Shown in pieces: positions 9,824 through 19,586 of a stretch of DNA of 64,000 bases; positions within the stretch are counted from its first letter, which is position 1, and each line of letters begins with the position of its first letter. The notes under the pieces are model-generated. The model saw only the letters and a program-made list of their open reading frames with translations, did not search any database and was not told the DNA's origin. The DNA comes from Mycobacteroides saopaulense. Lineage in GTDB: Bacteria > Actinomycetota > Actinomycetes > Mycobacteriales > Mycobacteriaceae. Made by a program: the position numbers and the translations under genes. The DNA lies in assembly GCF_001456355.1 (NCBI RefSeq), contig NZ_CP010271.1, positions 2,418,001 through 2,482,000 of the forward strand. Reading direction: 5' to 3'.

Positions 9824-11320
9824 ATGACCACGATCCCGAACACATCCGGTGGACCGCATGACGATGCCGACGTGGTACTGATCGGCGGCGGCATCATGTC
9901 AGCGACATTGGGCTCCATGCTGTCGGTGCTGGAACCCGAGTGGCGAATTGTGCTGTTGGAGAGAGCCGAAGGGCTGGCGACCGAGAGCAGCGGACCCTGG
10001 AACAACGCAGGCACCGGGCACACCGGATTCTGCGAACTCAATTACATGCCAGATCCCGCGGACGGCGCCAAACCGGCCGCGATCGCTCGACAGTTCCACC
10101 TCAGCCGGCAGTGGTGGGCCTACCTTGCCGATGCCGGGCTGATCGAACCCGAGACATTCATTCACTCCGCGGCCCATATGAACGTGGTATTCGGTCGGCG
10201 GGATGTGGACTATCTGCGGCGACGTTACGAAACGCTTTGCACGGAGCCCATGTTCGCCGGAATGCAGTACACCGATGATCACGCCACCATCGAGCGCTGG
10301 GCGCCGCTGGTGATGCACGGGCGCGCTCCCGACGAACCCATTGCCGCCACCCTGCATCCCGACGGGACCGATATCGATTTCGGCGCACTCACCGCGGCGC
10401 TGACACGCATCCTGACCGATCGCGGTGGTCGGATCCTATTGGGCCACGAGGTCCGCACACTCAGCCAGGAGCATGACGGTTCATGGACCCTCACCGGGCG
10501 AAAGCCTCAAGGCGGCTTCACGATGCGAGCCCGCATGGTGTTCGTCGGAGCCGGCGGACTCGCTCTGCGCTTGTTACAGCGCGCACACGTTCGTGAGGTG
10601 CACGGGTACGCGGTGCTGCCCGTCGGAGCCGCATTCCTGCGGTGTGCGAATCCCGACGTGGCCCGCCAACATGCGAACAAGGTGTACGGCCAGGCCCCCG
10701 TCGGGTCCCCGCCAATGTCGGTGCCGCACCTGGACCGACGCTTGGTGCACGGACGGCCATATCTCATGTTCGGGCCGTACGCGACGTTCAGCACCAAACT
10801 GCTCAAACACGGTCGCTGGGTTGACTTCTTCGGCACCGTGCGCTGGCACAACGTGCACGTGATCGCGGCCGCCCTCATTCAGAATCTGACATTGGTCACA
10901 TACTTGATCACACAGGCCCTCGCGGGCTCACGACGGCAATTCAGGCAATTGCGGCGGTACTACCCCACCGCCAAACCCGCTGATTGGGAACTTGTGCCGG
11001 CAGGACAACGGGCACAACTCATCACGCCGGACCGCCAGCGTGTGGGCGTGCTCCAGCAAGGCACCGAACTCGTCGTCAGCGCCGATCGGACCATCGCGGG
11101 ACTGCTCGGCGCATCCCCTGGCGCGTCCACTGCAGTCCCGATCATGCTCGACGCGCTCCAGCGCTGCTTTCCCGACCGATGGTGTTCAACCTGGCACAGG
11201 ACGATCGAGGAGGCGATTCCCGGTGCCGCAGAACTGGACTGGGATGACACGGCCGTCGCTGACTCGACGCGGGCGACGGCCCACTCACTGCGACTCGGCC
11301 GGACTAGGCAGTCGAGTTAG
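9824..11320 (+). CDS. mqo: Malate:quinone oxidoreductase
   Basis: Mqo is a membrane-associated FAD enzyme that oxidises malate to oxaloacetate and passes electrons to menaquinone. The 498-residue product carries VVLIGGGIMSATLGSML, NNAGTGHTGFCELNY, VGSPPMSVPHLDRR, FGPYATFS and LLGASPGASTAV, the family signatures in order. It is rather divergent: the usual GGFPVGG.F segment reads HGYAVLPVGAAFL. I chose ATG 9824 (MTTIPNTSG) over the in-frame ATG at 9812 because GGGTGGA lies upstream of it; the much longer open frame runs back into lysR. Its 3' end overlaps the DUF2567 gene by 17 bp. Confidence 0.88.
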   Translation: MTTIPNTSGGPHDDADVVLIGGGIMSATLGSMLSVLEPEWRIVLLERAEGLATESSGPWNNAGTGHTGFCELNYMPDPADGAKPAAIARQFHLSRQWWAYLADAGLIEPETFIHSAAHMNVVFGRRDVDYLRRRYETLCTEPMFAGMQYTDDHATIERWAPLVMHGRAPDEPIAATLHPDGTDIDFGALTAALTRILTDRGGRILLGHEVRTLSQEHDGSWTLTGRKPQGGFTMRARMVFVGAGGLALRLLQRAHVREVHGYAVLPVGAAFLRCANPDVARQHANKVYGQAPVGSPPMSVPHLDRRLVHGRPYLMFGPYATFSTKLLKHGRWVDFFGTVRWHNVHVIAAALIQNLTLVTYLITQALAGSRRQFRQLRRYYPTAKPADWELVPAGQRAQLITPDRQRVGVLQQGTELVVSADRTIAGLLGASPGASTAVPIMLDALQRCFPDRWCSTWHRTIEEAIPGAAELDWDDTAVADSTRATAHSLRLGRTRQSS

Positions 11321-12071
11321 CGTCTTCGGTCGGTGGCACCGTCACGGGTATCCGGTAGACAGGTACCGGCGCGGGCGGCCACGCTTCGAGATCATCACGG
11401 GCACAAGCGACTACGCAGAACGTGTAGGCGAGCGCCGCCAAGCACGGAGCCAGCACGAGCGAGATGGCGATCTGCGCATTTGTGTGCCCGTAGAACACCG
11501 CCGGGGCCTGCACGACATACTTGATCCGGTGCCCCTCGGCGAGCTGCGCGCCAGCGATATCCAGTGCGCCATAACGCAACCTGACCAGCGCGGCACCGAC
11601 ACCGGCAGCGACCGCCGAGCATGCCAGGGCACCCAGCGTGACTGCGCCCACCATGATCGGGCCGCGATGCGCCCTCCACTGCCAAGCGGCCACGGACGCG
11701 ATCACCGCGACCACCGTGGCCATTCCGGTGAGCAGCGTGGTGGCGATAAAGAAGTTGTCAGCCTGATTGCCCAAGTGCACGAACACTCGGCCGTTGTCCC
11801 GGGTGTCGGCGATGGCTCCGTGCACTCCCGGCGCGATCAGGCTCCAGAGCGCTCCCACCAGCACACCGGAGATCGTGAGCGCGACGACAACGATGCCTGC
11901 CGCGGCGAGGCGCGAAAGCCGCGGAGCGGCAGACTGATCCATGACATTGACCGGAACCTGCGGCTCTTCGCTCGCGCTCATCGGAACCTGCGGCTCTTCG
12001 CTCGCGCTCATCGGAACCTGCGGCTCTTCGCTCGCGCTCATCGGAACCTGCGGCTCTTCGCTCGCGCTCAT
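11304..12071 (-). CDS. DUF2567 membrane protein with N-terminal 4 x 10 aa repeat (Rv1591-like)
   Basis: A 255-residue membrane protein matching the mycobacterial DUF2567 family next to bioB-bsaP. It begins with four perfect copies of [10 protein letters not shown], then a soluble stretch, a first membrane segment ([20 protein letters not shown]), and three more hydrophobic segments. The first copy is chosen as the start because its ATG overlaps the bsaP TGA as ATGA. Every repeat offers its own in-frame ATG, so copy-number change alters only an acidic N-terminal tail. Function is unknown; linkage to biotin synthesis is by position only. Confidence 0.8.
   Translation of the reverse strand: MSASEEPQVPMSASEEPQVPMSASEEPQVPMSASEEPQVPVNVMDQSAAPRLSRLAAAGIVVVALTISGVLVGALWSLIAPGVHGAIADTRDNGRVFVHLGNQADNFFIATTLLTGMATVVAVIASVAAWQWRAHRGPIMVGAVTLGALACSAVAAGVGAALVRLRYGALDIAGAQLAEGHRIKYVVQAPAVFYGHTNAQIAISLVLAPCLAALAYTFCVVACARDDLEAWPPAPVPVYRIPVTVPPTEDANSTA
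11952..12071 (-). repeat. Perfect 4 x 30 bp in-frame tandem repeat
   Basis: Four identical 30-bp units (11952-11981, 11982-12011, 12012-12041, 12042-12071) each encode [10 protein letters not shown]. They are head-to-tail with no spacers and preserve frame. Perfect identity implies recent expansion or slippage, so this is a natural VNTR candidate. Confidence 0.97.
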
Positions 12072-12319
12072 CGCTGCTCGAGCTGCTTGGAGTCCACCTC
12101 GCCGTGTCGCGAGCACTTCGCGTGCCATCCGTCCGGCCGCACCTGCACGATCATTCGCCGTCCGCATGCTGCACAGAAGCGGGGAGGCTCAAGGCCTAAC
12201 TGGGCGGCCGTCGGAAGCGCCGATCCGGCAGCACCACCATCGATCTCGATCCCGGTGTACACGTTGTACTTACCGGCAGCCACCGGTTCGGTACCCATGA
12301 GGTACAGACTATTGGTCAC
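12068..12319 (-). CDS. bsaP: Biotin synthase auxiliary protein (Rv1590-like)
   Basis: An 83-residue protein with [31 protein letters not shown] and [12 protein letters not shown]. It matches the small protein that follows bioB in mycobacteria, shown for Rv1590 to be an auxiliary factor needed for biotin synthase to turn dethiobiotin into biotin. Three cysteines (CAAC and KCSRH) could bind metal or an iron-sulfur centre. The GTG start overlaps the bioB TGA (GTGA), and its own TGA overlaps the next ATG, so bioB-bsaP-DUF2567 are translationally chained. An internal ATG eight codons in is less likely. Confidence 0.85.
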   Translation of the reverse strand: MTNSLYLMGTEPVAAGKYNVYTGIEIDGGAAGSALPTAAQLGLEPPRFCAACGRRMIVQVRPDGWHAKCSRHGEVDSKQLEQR

Positions 12320-13344
12320 AGGCTGCTGTTCAGAGCCTTGATCGGCATCTGCAGATCGTCGAGCAGTTCAAGATCTGCCTCGGCCGGACGGCCCAGCGTC
12401 GTCAGGTAATTGCCGACGATGACCGCGTTGATGCCACCCAGAATGCCCTGCTTGGCACCCAGATCGCCCAGAGTGATCTCACGCCCGCCGGCGAACCGCA
12501 GCATCGTGCGTGGGAGCGCGAGACGGAACGCCGCCACCGCACGCAACGCGTCCGCGGCCGGCAGCACCTCGAGATCACCGAAAGGCGTTCCGGGGCGCGG
12601 GTTCAGGAAGTTCAGCGGCACCTCGTCCGGTTCCAGCTCAGCTAGATTCGCGGCGAATTCCGCACGCTGCTCCAGGGTCTCGCCCATGCCGAGGATGCCG
12701 CCGCAGCAGACCTCCATGCCCGCTTCGCGGACCATCTTGAGGGTGTCCCAGCGCTCTTCCCAGCTGTGCGTGGTGACCACATTCGGGAAGTGCGACTTGG
12801 CGGTCTCGAGGTTGTGGTTGTACCGATGCACACCCATCGCCGACAAACGGTCGACCTGCTCCTGGGTCAGCATGCCCAATGAGCAGGCGATCTGAATGTC
12901 GACTTCGTTACGGATCGCTTCGATACCGGCGGCAACCTGAGCGAGCAGCCGCTCATCGGGACCACGCACGGCCGCGACGATGCAGAACTCGGTCGCGCCG
13001 GACTTCGCGGTCTGCTTGGCGGCCTCGACCAGGCTCGGAATGTCGAGCCACGCGCTGCGCACCGGAGATGCGAACAGGCCGGACTGCGAACAGAAATGGC
13101 AGTCCTCGGGGCAACCGCCGGTCTTCAGGCTGATGATGCCCTCGACCTCGACCTCGGGGCCGCACCAGCGCATCCGCACCTCGTGGGCGAGCGCGAGCAG
13201 CTCCTCCAGACGATCGTCGGGAAGCTGGAGCACCCGCAGCACCTGATCCTGCGTCAGGCCCACACCCTGTTCCAGCACCTGCTCACGGGCGACGGCCAAT
13301 ACGTCGGCGTCCGTCGCGGCTGTCAGCTCGGCTGTCTCAGTCAC
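12316..13344 (-). CDS. bioB: Biotin synthase
   Basis: BioB inserts sulfur into dethiobiotin by radical SAM chemistry. The 342-residue protein has the radical-SAM CxxxCxxC triad in [13 protein letters not shown], the biotin synthase segments [12 protein letters not shown] and [15 protein letters not shown] (second cluster cysteines), and [13 protein letters not shown]. The GTG at 13344 follows GAGGAGCG. Upstream, a 17-bp BioQ box (13382-13398) sits in the gap with divergent bioQ, so biotin should repress it. It heads bioB-bsaP-DUF2567. Confidence 0.97.
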   Translation of the reverse strand: MTETAELTAATDADVLAVAREQVLEQGVGLTQDQVLRVLQLPDDRLEELLALAHEVRMRWCGPEVEVEGIISLKTGGCPEDCHFCSQSGLFASPVRSAWLDIPSLVEAAKQTAKSGATEFCIVAAVRGPDERLLAQVAAGIEAIRNEVDIQIACSLGMLTQEQVDRLSAMGVHRYNHNLETAKSHFPNVVTTHSWEERWDTLKMVREAGMEVCCGGILGMGETLEQRAEFAANLAELEPDEVPLNFLNPRPGTPFGDLEVLPAADALRAVAAFRLALPRTMLRFAGGREITLGDLGAKQGILGGINAVIVGNYLTTLGRPAEADLELLDDLQMPIKALNSSL

Positions 13345-13381
13345 GCAGCGCTCCTCACTAGGTACAAACCTGATACTCAAT

Positions 13382-13398
13382 CCTGAACGGTGTTCAGG
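13382..13398. promoter_or_regulatory. BioQ operator, bioB/bioQ
   Basis: CCTGAACGGTGTTCAGG is a perfect palindrome around the TGAAC-n3-GTTCA core known for mycobacterial BioQ. It lies in the divergent bioB/bioQ gap and directly abuts a TAGAGT -10 hexamer (13400-13405). An identical copy precedes bioF. Confidence 0.92.
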
Positions 13399-13405
13399 TT
13401 AGAGT

Positions 13406-14080
13406 ATGGCCATCACTGAGCCAAACAAGGGGCGCACGGCCCCGCCGATGAGCCGCTTACGCGAAGAGCGTCGAGCGCTGAACCGACACGACCTGGTGCG
13501 CCGGGCCACCGCGCTTCTCGACGACTACGGGATCGCGGATCTGACCATGCGCCGGCTGGCTCGTGAGCTGGACATCGCACCGAGCGCGCTGTACTGGCAT
13601 TTCGCCAACAAGCAACAGCTGCTCGGCGCGGTCGCCGATCACGTGTTGGCTCCATTGGCCGAGACCGACCGTCGTGACATGCCCTGGCAGCAGCGCATCG
13701 ACTATGTGTGCTCGGCGCTGCGCGATGCCCTGCTCTCCCACAAAGACGGTGCGGAGCTGGTGTCGGCCAGCTTCGCCTCGGGCCAGACCTCGCACATGAT
13801 CACGGTCCTCGATCGCCTGGCCGAGGCCGCGGTCGCCGCGGGACTCAGTGCGGTTCCCGCCGCGCTGGCCGGGCGCAGCATCGTCTACTACGTGCTCGGC
13901 TACGTTGCCGACGAACAGTCCCGGCTGCAATGGGATTCCGCCGGCGCACTCGAACAGGGTCAGTCGCTTCTCGCGGACGGCGCGGGGTTGGCCGACCCGA
14001 CCGCGCAGTTCGGTTTCGGCGTGCGGCTGCTCGTCGACGGCATCGGTCAGCTCGCCCGCCAATCCAGCCCGGTCAGCTAG
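13406..14080 (+). CDS. bioQ: TetR-family biotin operon repressor BioQ
   Basis: A 224-residue TetR regulator with an N-terminal helix-turn-helix ([37 protein letters not shown]) and a TetR_C-type effector domain. Location between bioD and bioB and the flanking TGAAC-n3-GTTCA operators identify it as BioQ, repressor of biotin synthesis in mycobacteria and corynebacteria. The ATG at 13406 directly follows the -10 TAGAGT, so transcription would start inside the first codons; ATG 13448 (MSRLREERR) is a serious alternative start. It converges on bioD with an 8-bp overlap. Confidence 0.9.
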   Translation: MAITEPNKGRTAPPMSRLREERRALNRHDLVRRATALLDDYGIADLTMRRLARELDIAPSALYWHFANKQQLLGAVADHVLAPLAETDRRDMPWQQRIDYVCSALRDALLSHKDGAELVSASFASGQTSHMITVLDRLAEAAVAAGLSAVPAALAGRSIVYYVLGYVADEQSRLQWDSAGALEQGQSLLADGAGLADPTAQFGFGVRLLVDGIGQLARQSSPVS

Positions 14081-14756
14081 CGGCCACCAGTTCGGTAACC
14101 CACTGCGGGTCGAACAGCGCCACGCTCATCTCCGCGAAGGCTGCGGGCATCAGGCGTGCGGCGCCTTCGGGAATCACTGCGCGCACCGGTATCTGGAACT
14201 GATTCGCCAGATCCTCGCGGTTGAGCCGTTGCGCAAGGTCGGGCTCGGCAGGGAAGCTGCCGACCACCAGCCCGGCACAGGGCACCGACTGCGCGGCGAG
14301 GGCTTCCAGCGTCAGTGCCGTGTGATTGAGGGTGCCCAGGTCGGCTGTCGTCACCACCAACACGGGCGCATCCAGCACGATCGCCAGATCACGCAGGGTC
14401 TTGCCCCCCGCGGCCAGCTCCACCAGGAGACCGCCTGCACCCTCGACAAGGGTCAGCGCCCCCGGCCGATCCAGCGCGAAGATCGATGTCGCCATCTGCA
14501 CATGATCGAGCAACGCCAGACCTGCCCGCGAGGCCGAAGCCACCGGAGCCAGCGGTTCGGGGTACCGGGCCAGAGTCTCGACCCGCGTCACCCCGGATAG
14601 CCGCGCGACCTCGTCGGCGTCCCGGTCCTCCCCTGTCTGCACCGGTTTACACACCGTCACATCGATGCCCTGGCTCACGGCCGCGGCGGCCAGCGCCGCC
14701 GTCGCCACCGTCTTGCCGACTCCGGTCGATGTCCCGGTCACCAGCAGGATGGTCAC
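14073..14756 (-). CDS. bioD: Dethiobiotin synthetase
   Basis: BioD closes the ureido ring of dethiobiotin from 7,8-diaminopelargonate, CO2 and ATP. The 227-residue protein has the P-loop [27 protein letters not shown] and [11 protein letters not shown]. The GTG start overlaps the bioF TGA as GTGA, giving coupling in bioF-bioD. It ends convergently with bioQ, overlapping 8 bp. Confidence 0.95.
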   Translation of the reverse strand: MTILLVTGTSTGVGKTVATAALAAAAVSQGIDVTVCKPVQTGEDRDADEVARLSGVTRVETLARYPEPLAPVASASRAGLALLDHVQMATSIFALDRPGALTLVEGAGGLLVELAAGGKTLRDLAIVLDAPVLVVTTADLGTLNHTALTLEALAAQSVPCAGLVVGSFPAEPDLAQRLNREDLANQFQIPVRAVIPEGAARLMPAAFAEMSVALFDPQWVTELVAAS

Positions 14757-15898
14757 CGGCGGGCCAGTGCCAGAACGGCGCCGAGCACCTCATGCACGCG
14801 ATCCATATCGGCCTCGGTGAGTGAGGCACGCGCGGTCAAGCGCAGCAGCGACTGTCCTTCGGGGACCGACGGCGGGCGGAAGCAGCCCACCCTGACACCT
14901 TGTTCCAGGCATGCCTTCGCGGCATCGAACGCAACCATCGGGTCGCCGAGCACCACCGGCACCACTGCCGATTCGGGCTTCTCGGCCACGCCGCACCACT
15001 GCCCCAGCGTTGCCGCGTGGTCGAGGACTGCACGCACTCGCCGCGGCTCGGCAGCCATCAGACGGAGCGCAGCCAGTGCCGATCCGACCGCGGCCGGAGC
15101 CAGCCCGGTATCGAAGATGAAGGGACGCGCGGCGTCGATCAGGTGCGCACGCACCGCCTCAGATCCCAACACGGCCCCACCCTGGCTGCCCAGAGCCTTG
15201 GAAAGCGTGACGGTCACCACCAGATCGTCGAGACCGGCGAGCCCGACTTCGGAGACCAGACCCCGGCCACCCGATCCACGCACCCCCAGCCCATGCGCCT
15301 CGTCGACCAGCAACACGGCGCGATGACCGCGGCAGACCCGATGCAGCTCGAGCAGCGGAGCGAGTGCACCGTCAGCGCTGAACACCGCGTCGGTGAGCAC
15401 CAGGGCCCGTTCCTCGGGGCGTTGCGCCAACGCCGCGGCCACTGCTTGCGTGTCGCGGTACGGCGTCACCACGACCCGTGCACGCGACAAGCGGCAGGCG
15501 TCGATCAGCGAGGCATGCGTGCGGGCGTCGGACACGATGAGTGTTCCGGGACCGGAAAGCGCCACGACGGCACCGAGATTGGCGGTGTAGCCCGAAGAGA
15601 AGACCAGCGCCGACTGTGTACCCATGAAGTCTGCGAGCTCGCGCTCCAGCTCTTCATGCAGCTCGGTGTTGCCGGTGACCAGGCGCGAACCGGTGGATCC
15701 AGCACCCCATATCCGCAGGGCCTCGACACCGGCCTCGATGACCTGCGGGTGCCGTGCCAGACCCAGATAGTCGTTGGAGGCGAGGTCGATCTCAGGCTCG
15801 GCTGCGCTGCGGGTACGGAGCCGTCGACGCAATCCGGCAGCCTCACGTTGACGCTCGACCTCACCTAACCAGGCAAGCGGTGATGATGCCTCGGCCAC
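14753..15898 (-). CDS. bioF: 8-amino-7-oxononanoate synthase
   Basis: BioF is the PLP enzyme that joins pimeloyl thioester and alanine to form 8-amino-7-oxononanoate. The 381-residue protein has [39 protein letters not shown] and the PLP lysine in [16 protein letters not shown] 15898 follows AGGAGG. A BioQ box lies 13 bp upstream of the start, in the 30-bp gap after bioA, so bioF-bioD have their own biotin-controlled promoter despite being tightly packed behind bioA. Confidence 0.95.
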   Translation of the reverse strand: MAEASSPLAWLGEVERQREAAGLRRRLRTRSAAEPEIDLASNDYLGLARHPQVIEAGVEALRIWGAGSTGSRLVTGNTELHEELERELADFMGTQSALVFSSGYTANLGAVVALSGPGTLIVSDARTHASLIDACRLSRARVVVTPYRDTQAVAAALAQRPEERALVLTDAVFSADGALAPLLELHRVCRGHRAVLLVDEAHGLGVRGSGGRGLVSEVGLAGLDDLVVTVTLSKALGSQGGAVLGSEAVRAHLIDAARPFIFDTGLAPAAVGSALAALRLMAAEPRRVRAVLDHAATLGQWCGVAEKPESAVVPVVLGDPMVAFDAAKACLEQGVRVGCFRPPSVPEGQSLLRLTARASLTEADMDRVHEVLGAVLALARR

Positions 15899-15911
15899 CG
15901 ACGCCTCCTCT

Positions 15912-15928
15912 CCTGAACGGTGTTCAGG
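15912..15928. promoter_or_regulatory. BioQ operator in the bioA-bioF gap
   Basis: An exact copy of the 17-bp palindrome CCTGAACGGTGTTCAGG found before bioB/bioQ. It begins at the base after the bioA stop codon and ends 13 bp before the bioF GTG. No box was seen before bioA itself. Confidence 0.92.
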
Positions 15929-17293
15929 CTAGCGCACCGAGGAGTCAGCTCCTACGGCTGTCGCCGCCCGCACCATCGCCAGGGCGATCCGGCGGATCTC
16001 GTCGTCGTCGCAGATGTACGGCGGCATCGTGTAGATCAACGTCCGGAAAGGCCGCAACCACACGCCCTCGTCGAGCGCGGCGTCGGTGGCGATCCGCATG
16101 CCTTGCGCACCTAGCGGGTGCCGCATGTCGATGACACCGATCGCCCCGCACACCCGCACGTCCGCGACCCCGCTCAGATCTGCGGCGGGCGCCAGCCCCT
16201 GACGCAATCCCGCCGAGATCTGCTCGATCCGCGACTTCCAGTCTCCCGACATCAGCAGTTCGATCGACGCGACCGCCACCGAGCACGCCAGCGGATTGGC
16301 CATGAAGGTCGGCCCATGCATGAGTGCGCCGGCCGGGCCCTCACTGATGGTGCGCGCGATCTTGGCTGTGGCCAGGGTCGCGGCCAGCGTGAGATAACCG
16401 CCGGTGATCGCCTTACCGACGCACATGATGTCGGGACTTACCCCGGCGTGGTCGGCGGCGAACAATTCGCCCGTGCGCCCGAAACCTGTCGCGATCTCGT
16501 CGAAGATCAACAGCACGCCATGCCTGTCGCAGATGGCACGCAGTTCGGACAGGTAACGCGGATCGTGGAACCTCATCCCTCCGGCACCCTGAACCACCGG
16601 CTCGACGATGACGGCCGCCAGCTCGGCGGCGTGTTCGGTCAGCTCGGCTTCGAAACGGCGCATGTATTCGTCGTCGTAAGCGCTGGGAACCTGCTCTGCG
16701 AATATCTGTTCCACCAGCACGTCGGTCCACAATGAGTGCATGCCACCCTCGGGGTCGCACACGCTCATCGGCGTGAAGGTGTCGCCGTGGTAGCCCCCAC
16801 GCCAGGTCATGAGGCGGTGCTTGGCGGGCAGCCCCAGGCTGCGCCAGTACTGCAGCGCCATCTTGATCGCCACTTCCACCGATACGGACCCGGAATCGCA
16901 GAAGAACACCGTCTCCAGTCCGGCCGGTGTCAGTTCCACCAACAGCTCGGCCAGCCGAGCGGCAGGTTCATGGGTGAGTCCGCCGAACATCACGTGGCTC
17001 ATCGAGGCGATCTGTTCGGTGGCCGCACGGTCCAGCACGGGGTGGCCGTGGCCATGAATGCAGGACCACCATGAGCTCATGGCGTCCAGCACCTCGACCT
17101 CGTGGCCGTCACGCACCACGGTGATGTTCGGGCCGCGCGCGCCGGTCACCACCAACGGCCGCTGAGTTGTGTCGCCATCGCCGATCCTGCTGTACGGATG
17201 CCATACATGCGCAGCATCGATCGCCCCGACCTCATCCGGCGTCAATCTCGGCACAGTCGTCGAGCCTGTCACAGCCTCCGCATGTGTAGCCAT
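15929..17293 (-). CDS. bioA: Adenosylmethionine--8-amino-7-oxononanoate aminotransferase
   Basis: BioA transfers the amino group of SAM to 8-amino-7-oxononanoate, giving 7,8-diaminopelargonate. The 454-residue class III aminotransferase shows [58 protein letters not shown] and the PLP lysine in [16 protein letters not shown] 17293 (MATHAEAV) has GTGAGGCG upstream; the open frame extends about 109 codons further but overlaps the divergent acyltransferase. No BioQ box is visible in its 74-bp upstream gap. Confidence 0.96.
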   Translation of the reverse strand: MATHAEAVTGSTTVPRLTPDEVGAIDAAHVWHPYSRIGDGDTTQRPLVVTGARGPNITVVRDGHEVEVLDAMSSWWSCIHGHGHPVLDRAATEQIASMSHVMFGGLTHEPAARLAELLVELTPAGLETVFFCDSGSVSVEVAIKMALQYWRSLGLPAKHRLMTWRGGYHGDTFTPMSVCDPEGGMHSLWTDVLVEQIFAEQVPSAYDDEYMRRFEAELTEHAAELAAVIVEPVVQGAGGMRFHDPRYLSELRAICDRHGVLLIFDEIATGFGRTGELFAADHAGVSPDIMCVGKAITGGYLTLAATLATAKIARTISEGPAGALMHGPTFMANPLACSVAVASIELLMSGDWKSRIEQISAGLRQGLAPAADLSGVADVRVCGAIGVIDMRHPLGAQGMRIATDAALDEGVWLRPFRTLIYTMPPYICDDDEIRRIALAMVRAATAVGADSSVR

Positions 17294-17367
17294 TCGCCTC
17301 ACGCGCACACGCCGTTGGCGCGCAACTGCCAAGACTCTCGGCAACCATGGGTACATTGGGGGCGAAA

Positions 17368-19548
17368 ATGTTCTTCGTCTCAGCAACCAAACCAATGACC
17401 GAGCCCGAGGTGTCACCCGCGGCGACGGTCGACGCCACCCCAAAACCGAAGAGCGACAAGGCATTTTACCGCCACGACCTCGACGGCCTGCGTGGAATCG
17501 CGATCTTTCTGGTCGCCGTGTTTCACGTGTGGTTCGGCCGGGTGTCGGGCGGAGTTGACGTTTTCTTAACTCTTTCGGGCTTCTTCTACGGCAGCAAGCT
17601 GCTGCGCACAGCAACCACACAGGGAGCTTCGCTCAACCCGGTGCCGGTGCTGAAACGACTGGTCCGGCGTCTGCTGCCCGCGCTCATCCTGGTGCTAGCG
17701 GCCTGTGCCGTACTGACCGTGTTGGTGCAGCCGGAAACCCGCTGGGAGACGTTTGCCGAGCAAAGCCTGGCCAGCCTGGGCTACTACCAGAACTGGGAGC
17801 TCGCCAACACGGCGGCGGACTACCTGGCGGCCAGCGAGTCGGTCAGCCCGCTGCAGCACCTGTGGTCGATGTCGGTTCAGGGCCAGTTCTACGTGGGCTT
17901 CCTGGCGCTGGTGTACCTCCTGGCCGTGCTGCTGCGTAAACCGCTGGGCCGCCACATCCGCCCCGTGCTCATCGTGGTCATCGCCGGCCTGAGCATCGCA
18001 TCCTTCGTCTACGCCATCTTCGCCCATCTGGACTTCCAGTCGGTCGCGTACTACAACACCTTCGCGCGGGCGTGGGAGCTGCTCCTCGGGGTACTGGTCG
18101 GCGCATTCGTGGCCGGCACCCATTGGCCGACGTGGCTTCGCCAGGTGCTCAGCATCGTGGCGCTCGCGGCGATCCTGTCCTGTGGTGCCCTCATCAACGG
18201 CGTCCGCGAATTCCCGGGACCGCTGGCCCTGGTGCCGGTTGTGGCCACCCTGGTGCTGATCTTGTCTGCCGCGAACCTGTCGACCGACATGTCACCACCG
18301 GCGGCCAATCGGTTCCTGGCCGCGCGACCGCTGATCGAGCTGGGCTCGCTGGCCTACGCGCTCTACCTGTGGCATTGGCCGCTGCTGGTCTACTGGCTGG
18401 TCTACAGCGGTCAACCCAAGGTCTCACTGTGGGAAGGTGCCGCCATCCTCGGCATCTCCCTGGCGTTGGCCTACCTGACCAACAAGTACGTGGAGACCCC
18501 CTTGCGCTACCCCCGGGTGGTCTCGAAGTCTTCGACGTTATGGACACGGTTGCGCCGCCCGACGCTGGCCCTGGGCACCACGATCGTGTTGATGGCCGTC
18601 GCGCTCACCGCCACCTCCTTCACCTGGCTTGAACACGTCACCGTGCAGCGCTCCAACGGCAAAGAGCTGTCCGGTCTGCGCCCGCGCGATTACCCGGGCG
18701 CCGGGGCCCTCTTGTACGGCGACCGGGTTCCCGATCTACCGATGCGGCCCACCACGCTGGAGGCCTCCGACGATCTGCCGATCACCACCGAGCAGGACTG
18801 CATCAGCGACTTCCGCAATCGCGCGGTGATCACGTGTACGTACGGCAATCCCCATGCCACCCGGACCATCGCGCTGGCCGGCGGTTCGCACGCGGAGCAC
18901 TGGATCACCGCGCTCGACATCTTGGGACGTCAGCACAATTTCAAGATCACCACCTACCTCAAGATGGGCTGCCCGCTCAGCACCGAGGAGGTCCCTCGCA
19001 TCGCCGGATCCAACGATCCATACCCCGATTGCAAGAAATGGGTCGACGAGGTGATGTCGAGACTGATCCAGGAACACCCCGACTACGTGTTCACCACCAC
19101 CACCCGGCCACGCTCGGCCTTTGGCGACGGCGATGTGATGCCCGATAGCTACCTGGGGATCTGGTCGGCATTCGATCAGGCCGGGATCCCCGTGCTGGGC
19201 ATGCGCGACACCCCGTGGCTCATCGACAGGGACGGCACCACCTACGCCGCGGCGGACTGCATCTCCGCGGGCGGAAACTCCGATTCGTGCGCGATGGATC
19301 GCAATCGTGCACTCGACGACGTGAACCCCACCCTCGCCATTGCGAACAAGTTCCCACTGTTGAAGATTCTCGATATGACCAAGGCGATCTGCCGCCCCGA
19401 CAAATGTCGGGTGGTGGAAGGAAACGTGTTGGTGTATCACGATTCTCACCACATCTCCGCGACTTACATGCGCACCATGGCCAAGGAGCTCGGACGGCAG
19501 ATCGCGGTAGCGACCGGGTGGTGGCGGCCGGCTCAATCCGGCCAGTGA
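17368..19548 (+). CDS. OafA/YrhL-type membrane acyltransferase with SGNH domain (Rv1565c-like)
   Basis: A 726-residue two-domain protein. The N-terminal half is an acyltransferase-3 membrane domain opening [20 protein letters not shown] with about ten hydrophobic segments; the C-terminal half is a periplasmic SGNH-like domain ([14 protein letters not shown] for block I and [12 protein letters not shown] for the catalytic Asp/His region). Such proteins O-acetylate or O-acylate cell-wall glycans. Three in-frame starts exist (17347, 17368, 17395); 17368 has GGGGG 5 nt upstream. It is divergent from bioA and corresponds to Rv1565c in the conserved order. Confidence 0.87.
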   Translation: MFFVSATKPMTEPEVSPAATVDATPKPKSDKAFYRHDLDGLRGIAIFLVAVFHVWFGRVSGGVDVFLTLSGFFYGSKLLRTATTQGASLNPVPVLKRLVRRLLPALILVLAACAVLTVLVQPETRWETFAEQSLASLGYYQNWELANTAADYLAASESVSPLQHLWSMSVQGQFYVGFLALVYLLAVLLRKPLGRHIRPVLIVVIAGLSIASFVYAIFAHLDFQSVAYYNTFARAWELLLGVLVGAFVAGTHWPTWLRQVLSIVALAAILSCGALINGVREFPGPLALVPVVATLVLILSAANLSTDMSPPAANRFLAARPLIELGSLAYALYLWHWPLLVYWLVYSGQPKVSLWEGAAILGISLALAYLTNKYVETPLRYPRVVSKSSTLWTRLRRPTLALGTTIVLMAVALTATSFTWLEHVTVQRSNGKELSGLRPRDYPGAGALLYGDRVPDLPMRPTTLEASDDLPITTEQDCISDFRNRAVITCTYGNPHATRTIALAGGSHAEHWITALDILGRQHNFKITTYLKMGCPLSTEEVPRIAGSNDPYPDCKKWVDEVMSRLIQEHPDYVFTTTTRPRSAFGDGDVMPDSYLGIWSAFDQAGIPVLGMRDTPWLIDRDGTTYAAADCISAGGNSDSCAMDRNRALDDVNPTLAIANKFPLLKILDMTKAICRPDKCRVVEGNVLVYHDSHHISATYMRTMAKELGRQIAVATGWWRPAQSGQ

Positions 19549-19574
19549 AGCGCGCGATCAGCGTCTGTGACCGA

Positions 19575-19580
19575 TAGGGT
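19575..19580 (+). promoter_or_regulatory. -10 hexamer for leaderless treX transcript
   Basis: TAGGGT ends 6 nt before the treX ATG, so initiation about 7 nt downstream would put the 5' end at the start codon. No strong ribosome site is present. Confidence 0.5.
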
Positions 19581-19586
19581 TCACGT

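Noticed and set aside
11952..12071. Repeat array considered as CRISPR
   Set aside because: Units are contiguous with no spacers, in frame, and encode a repeated peptide in a membrane-protein gene.
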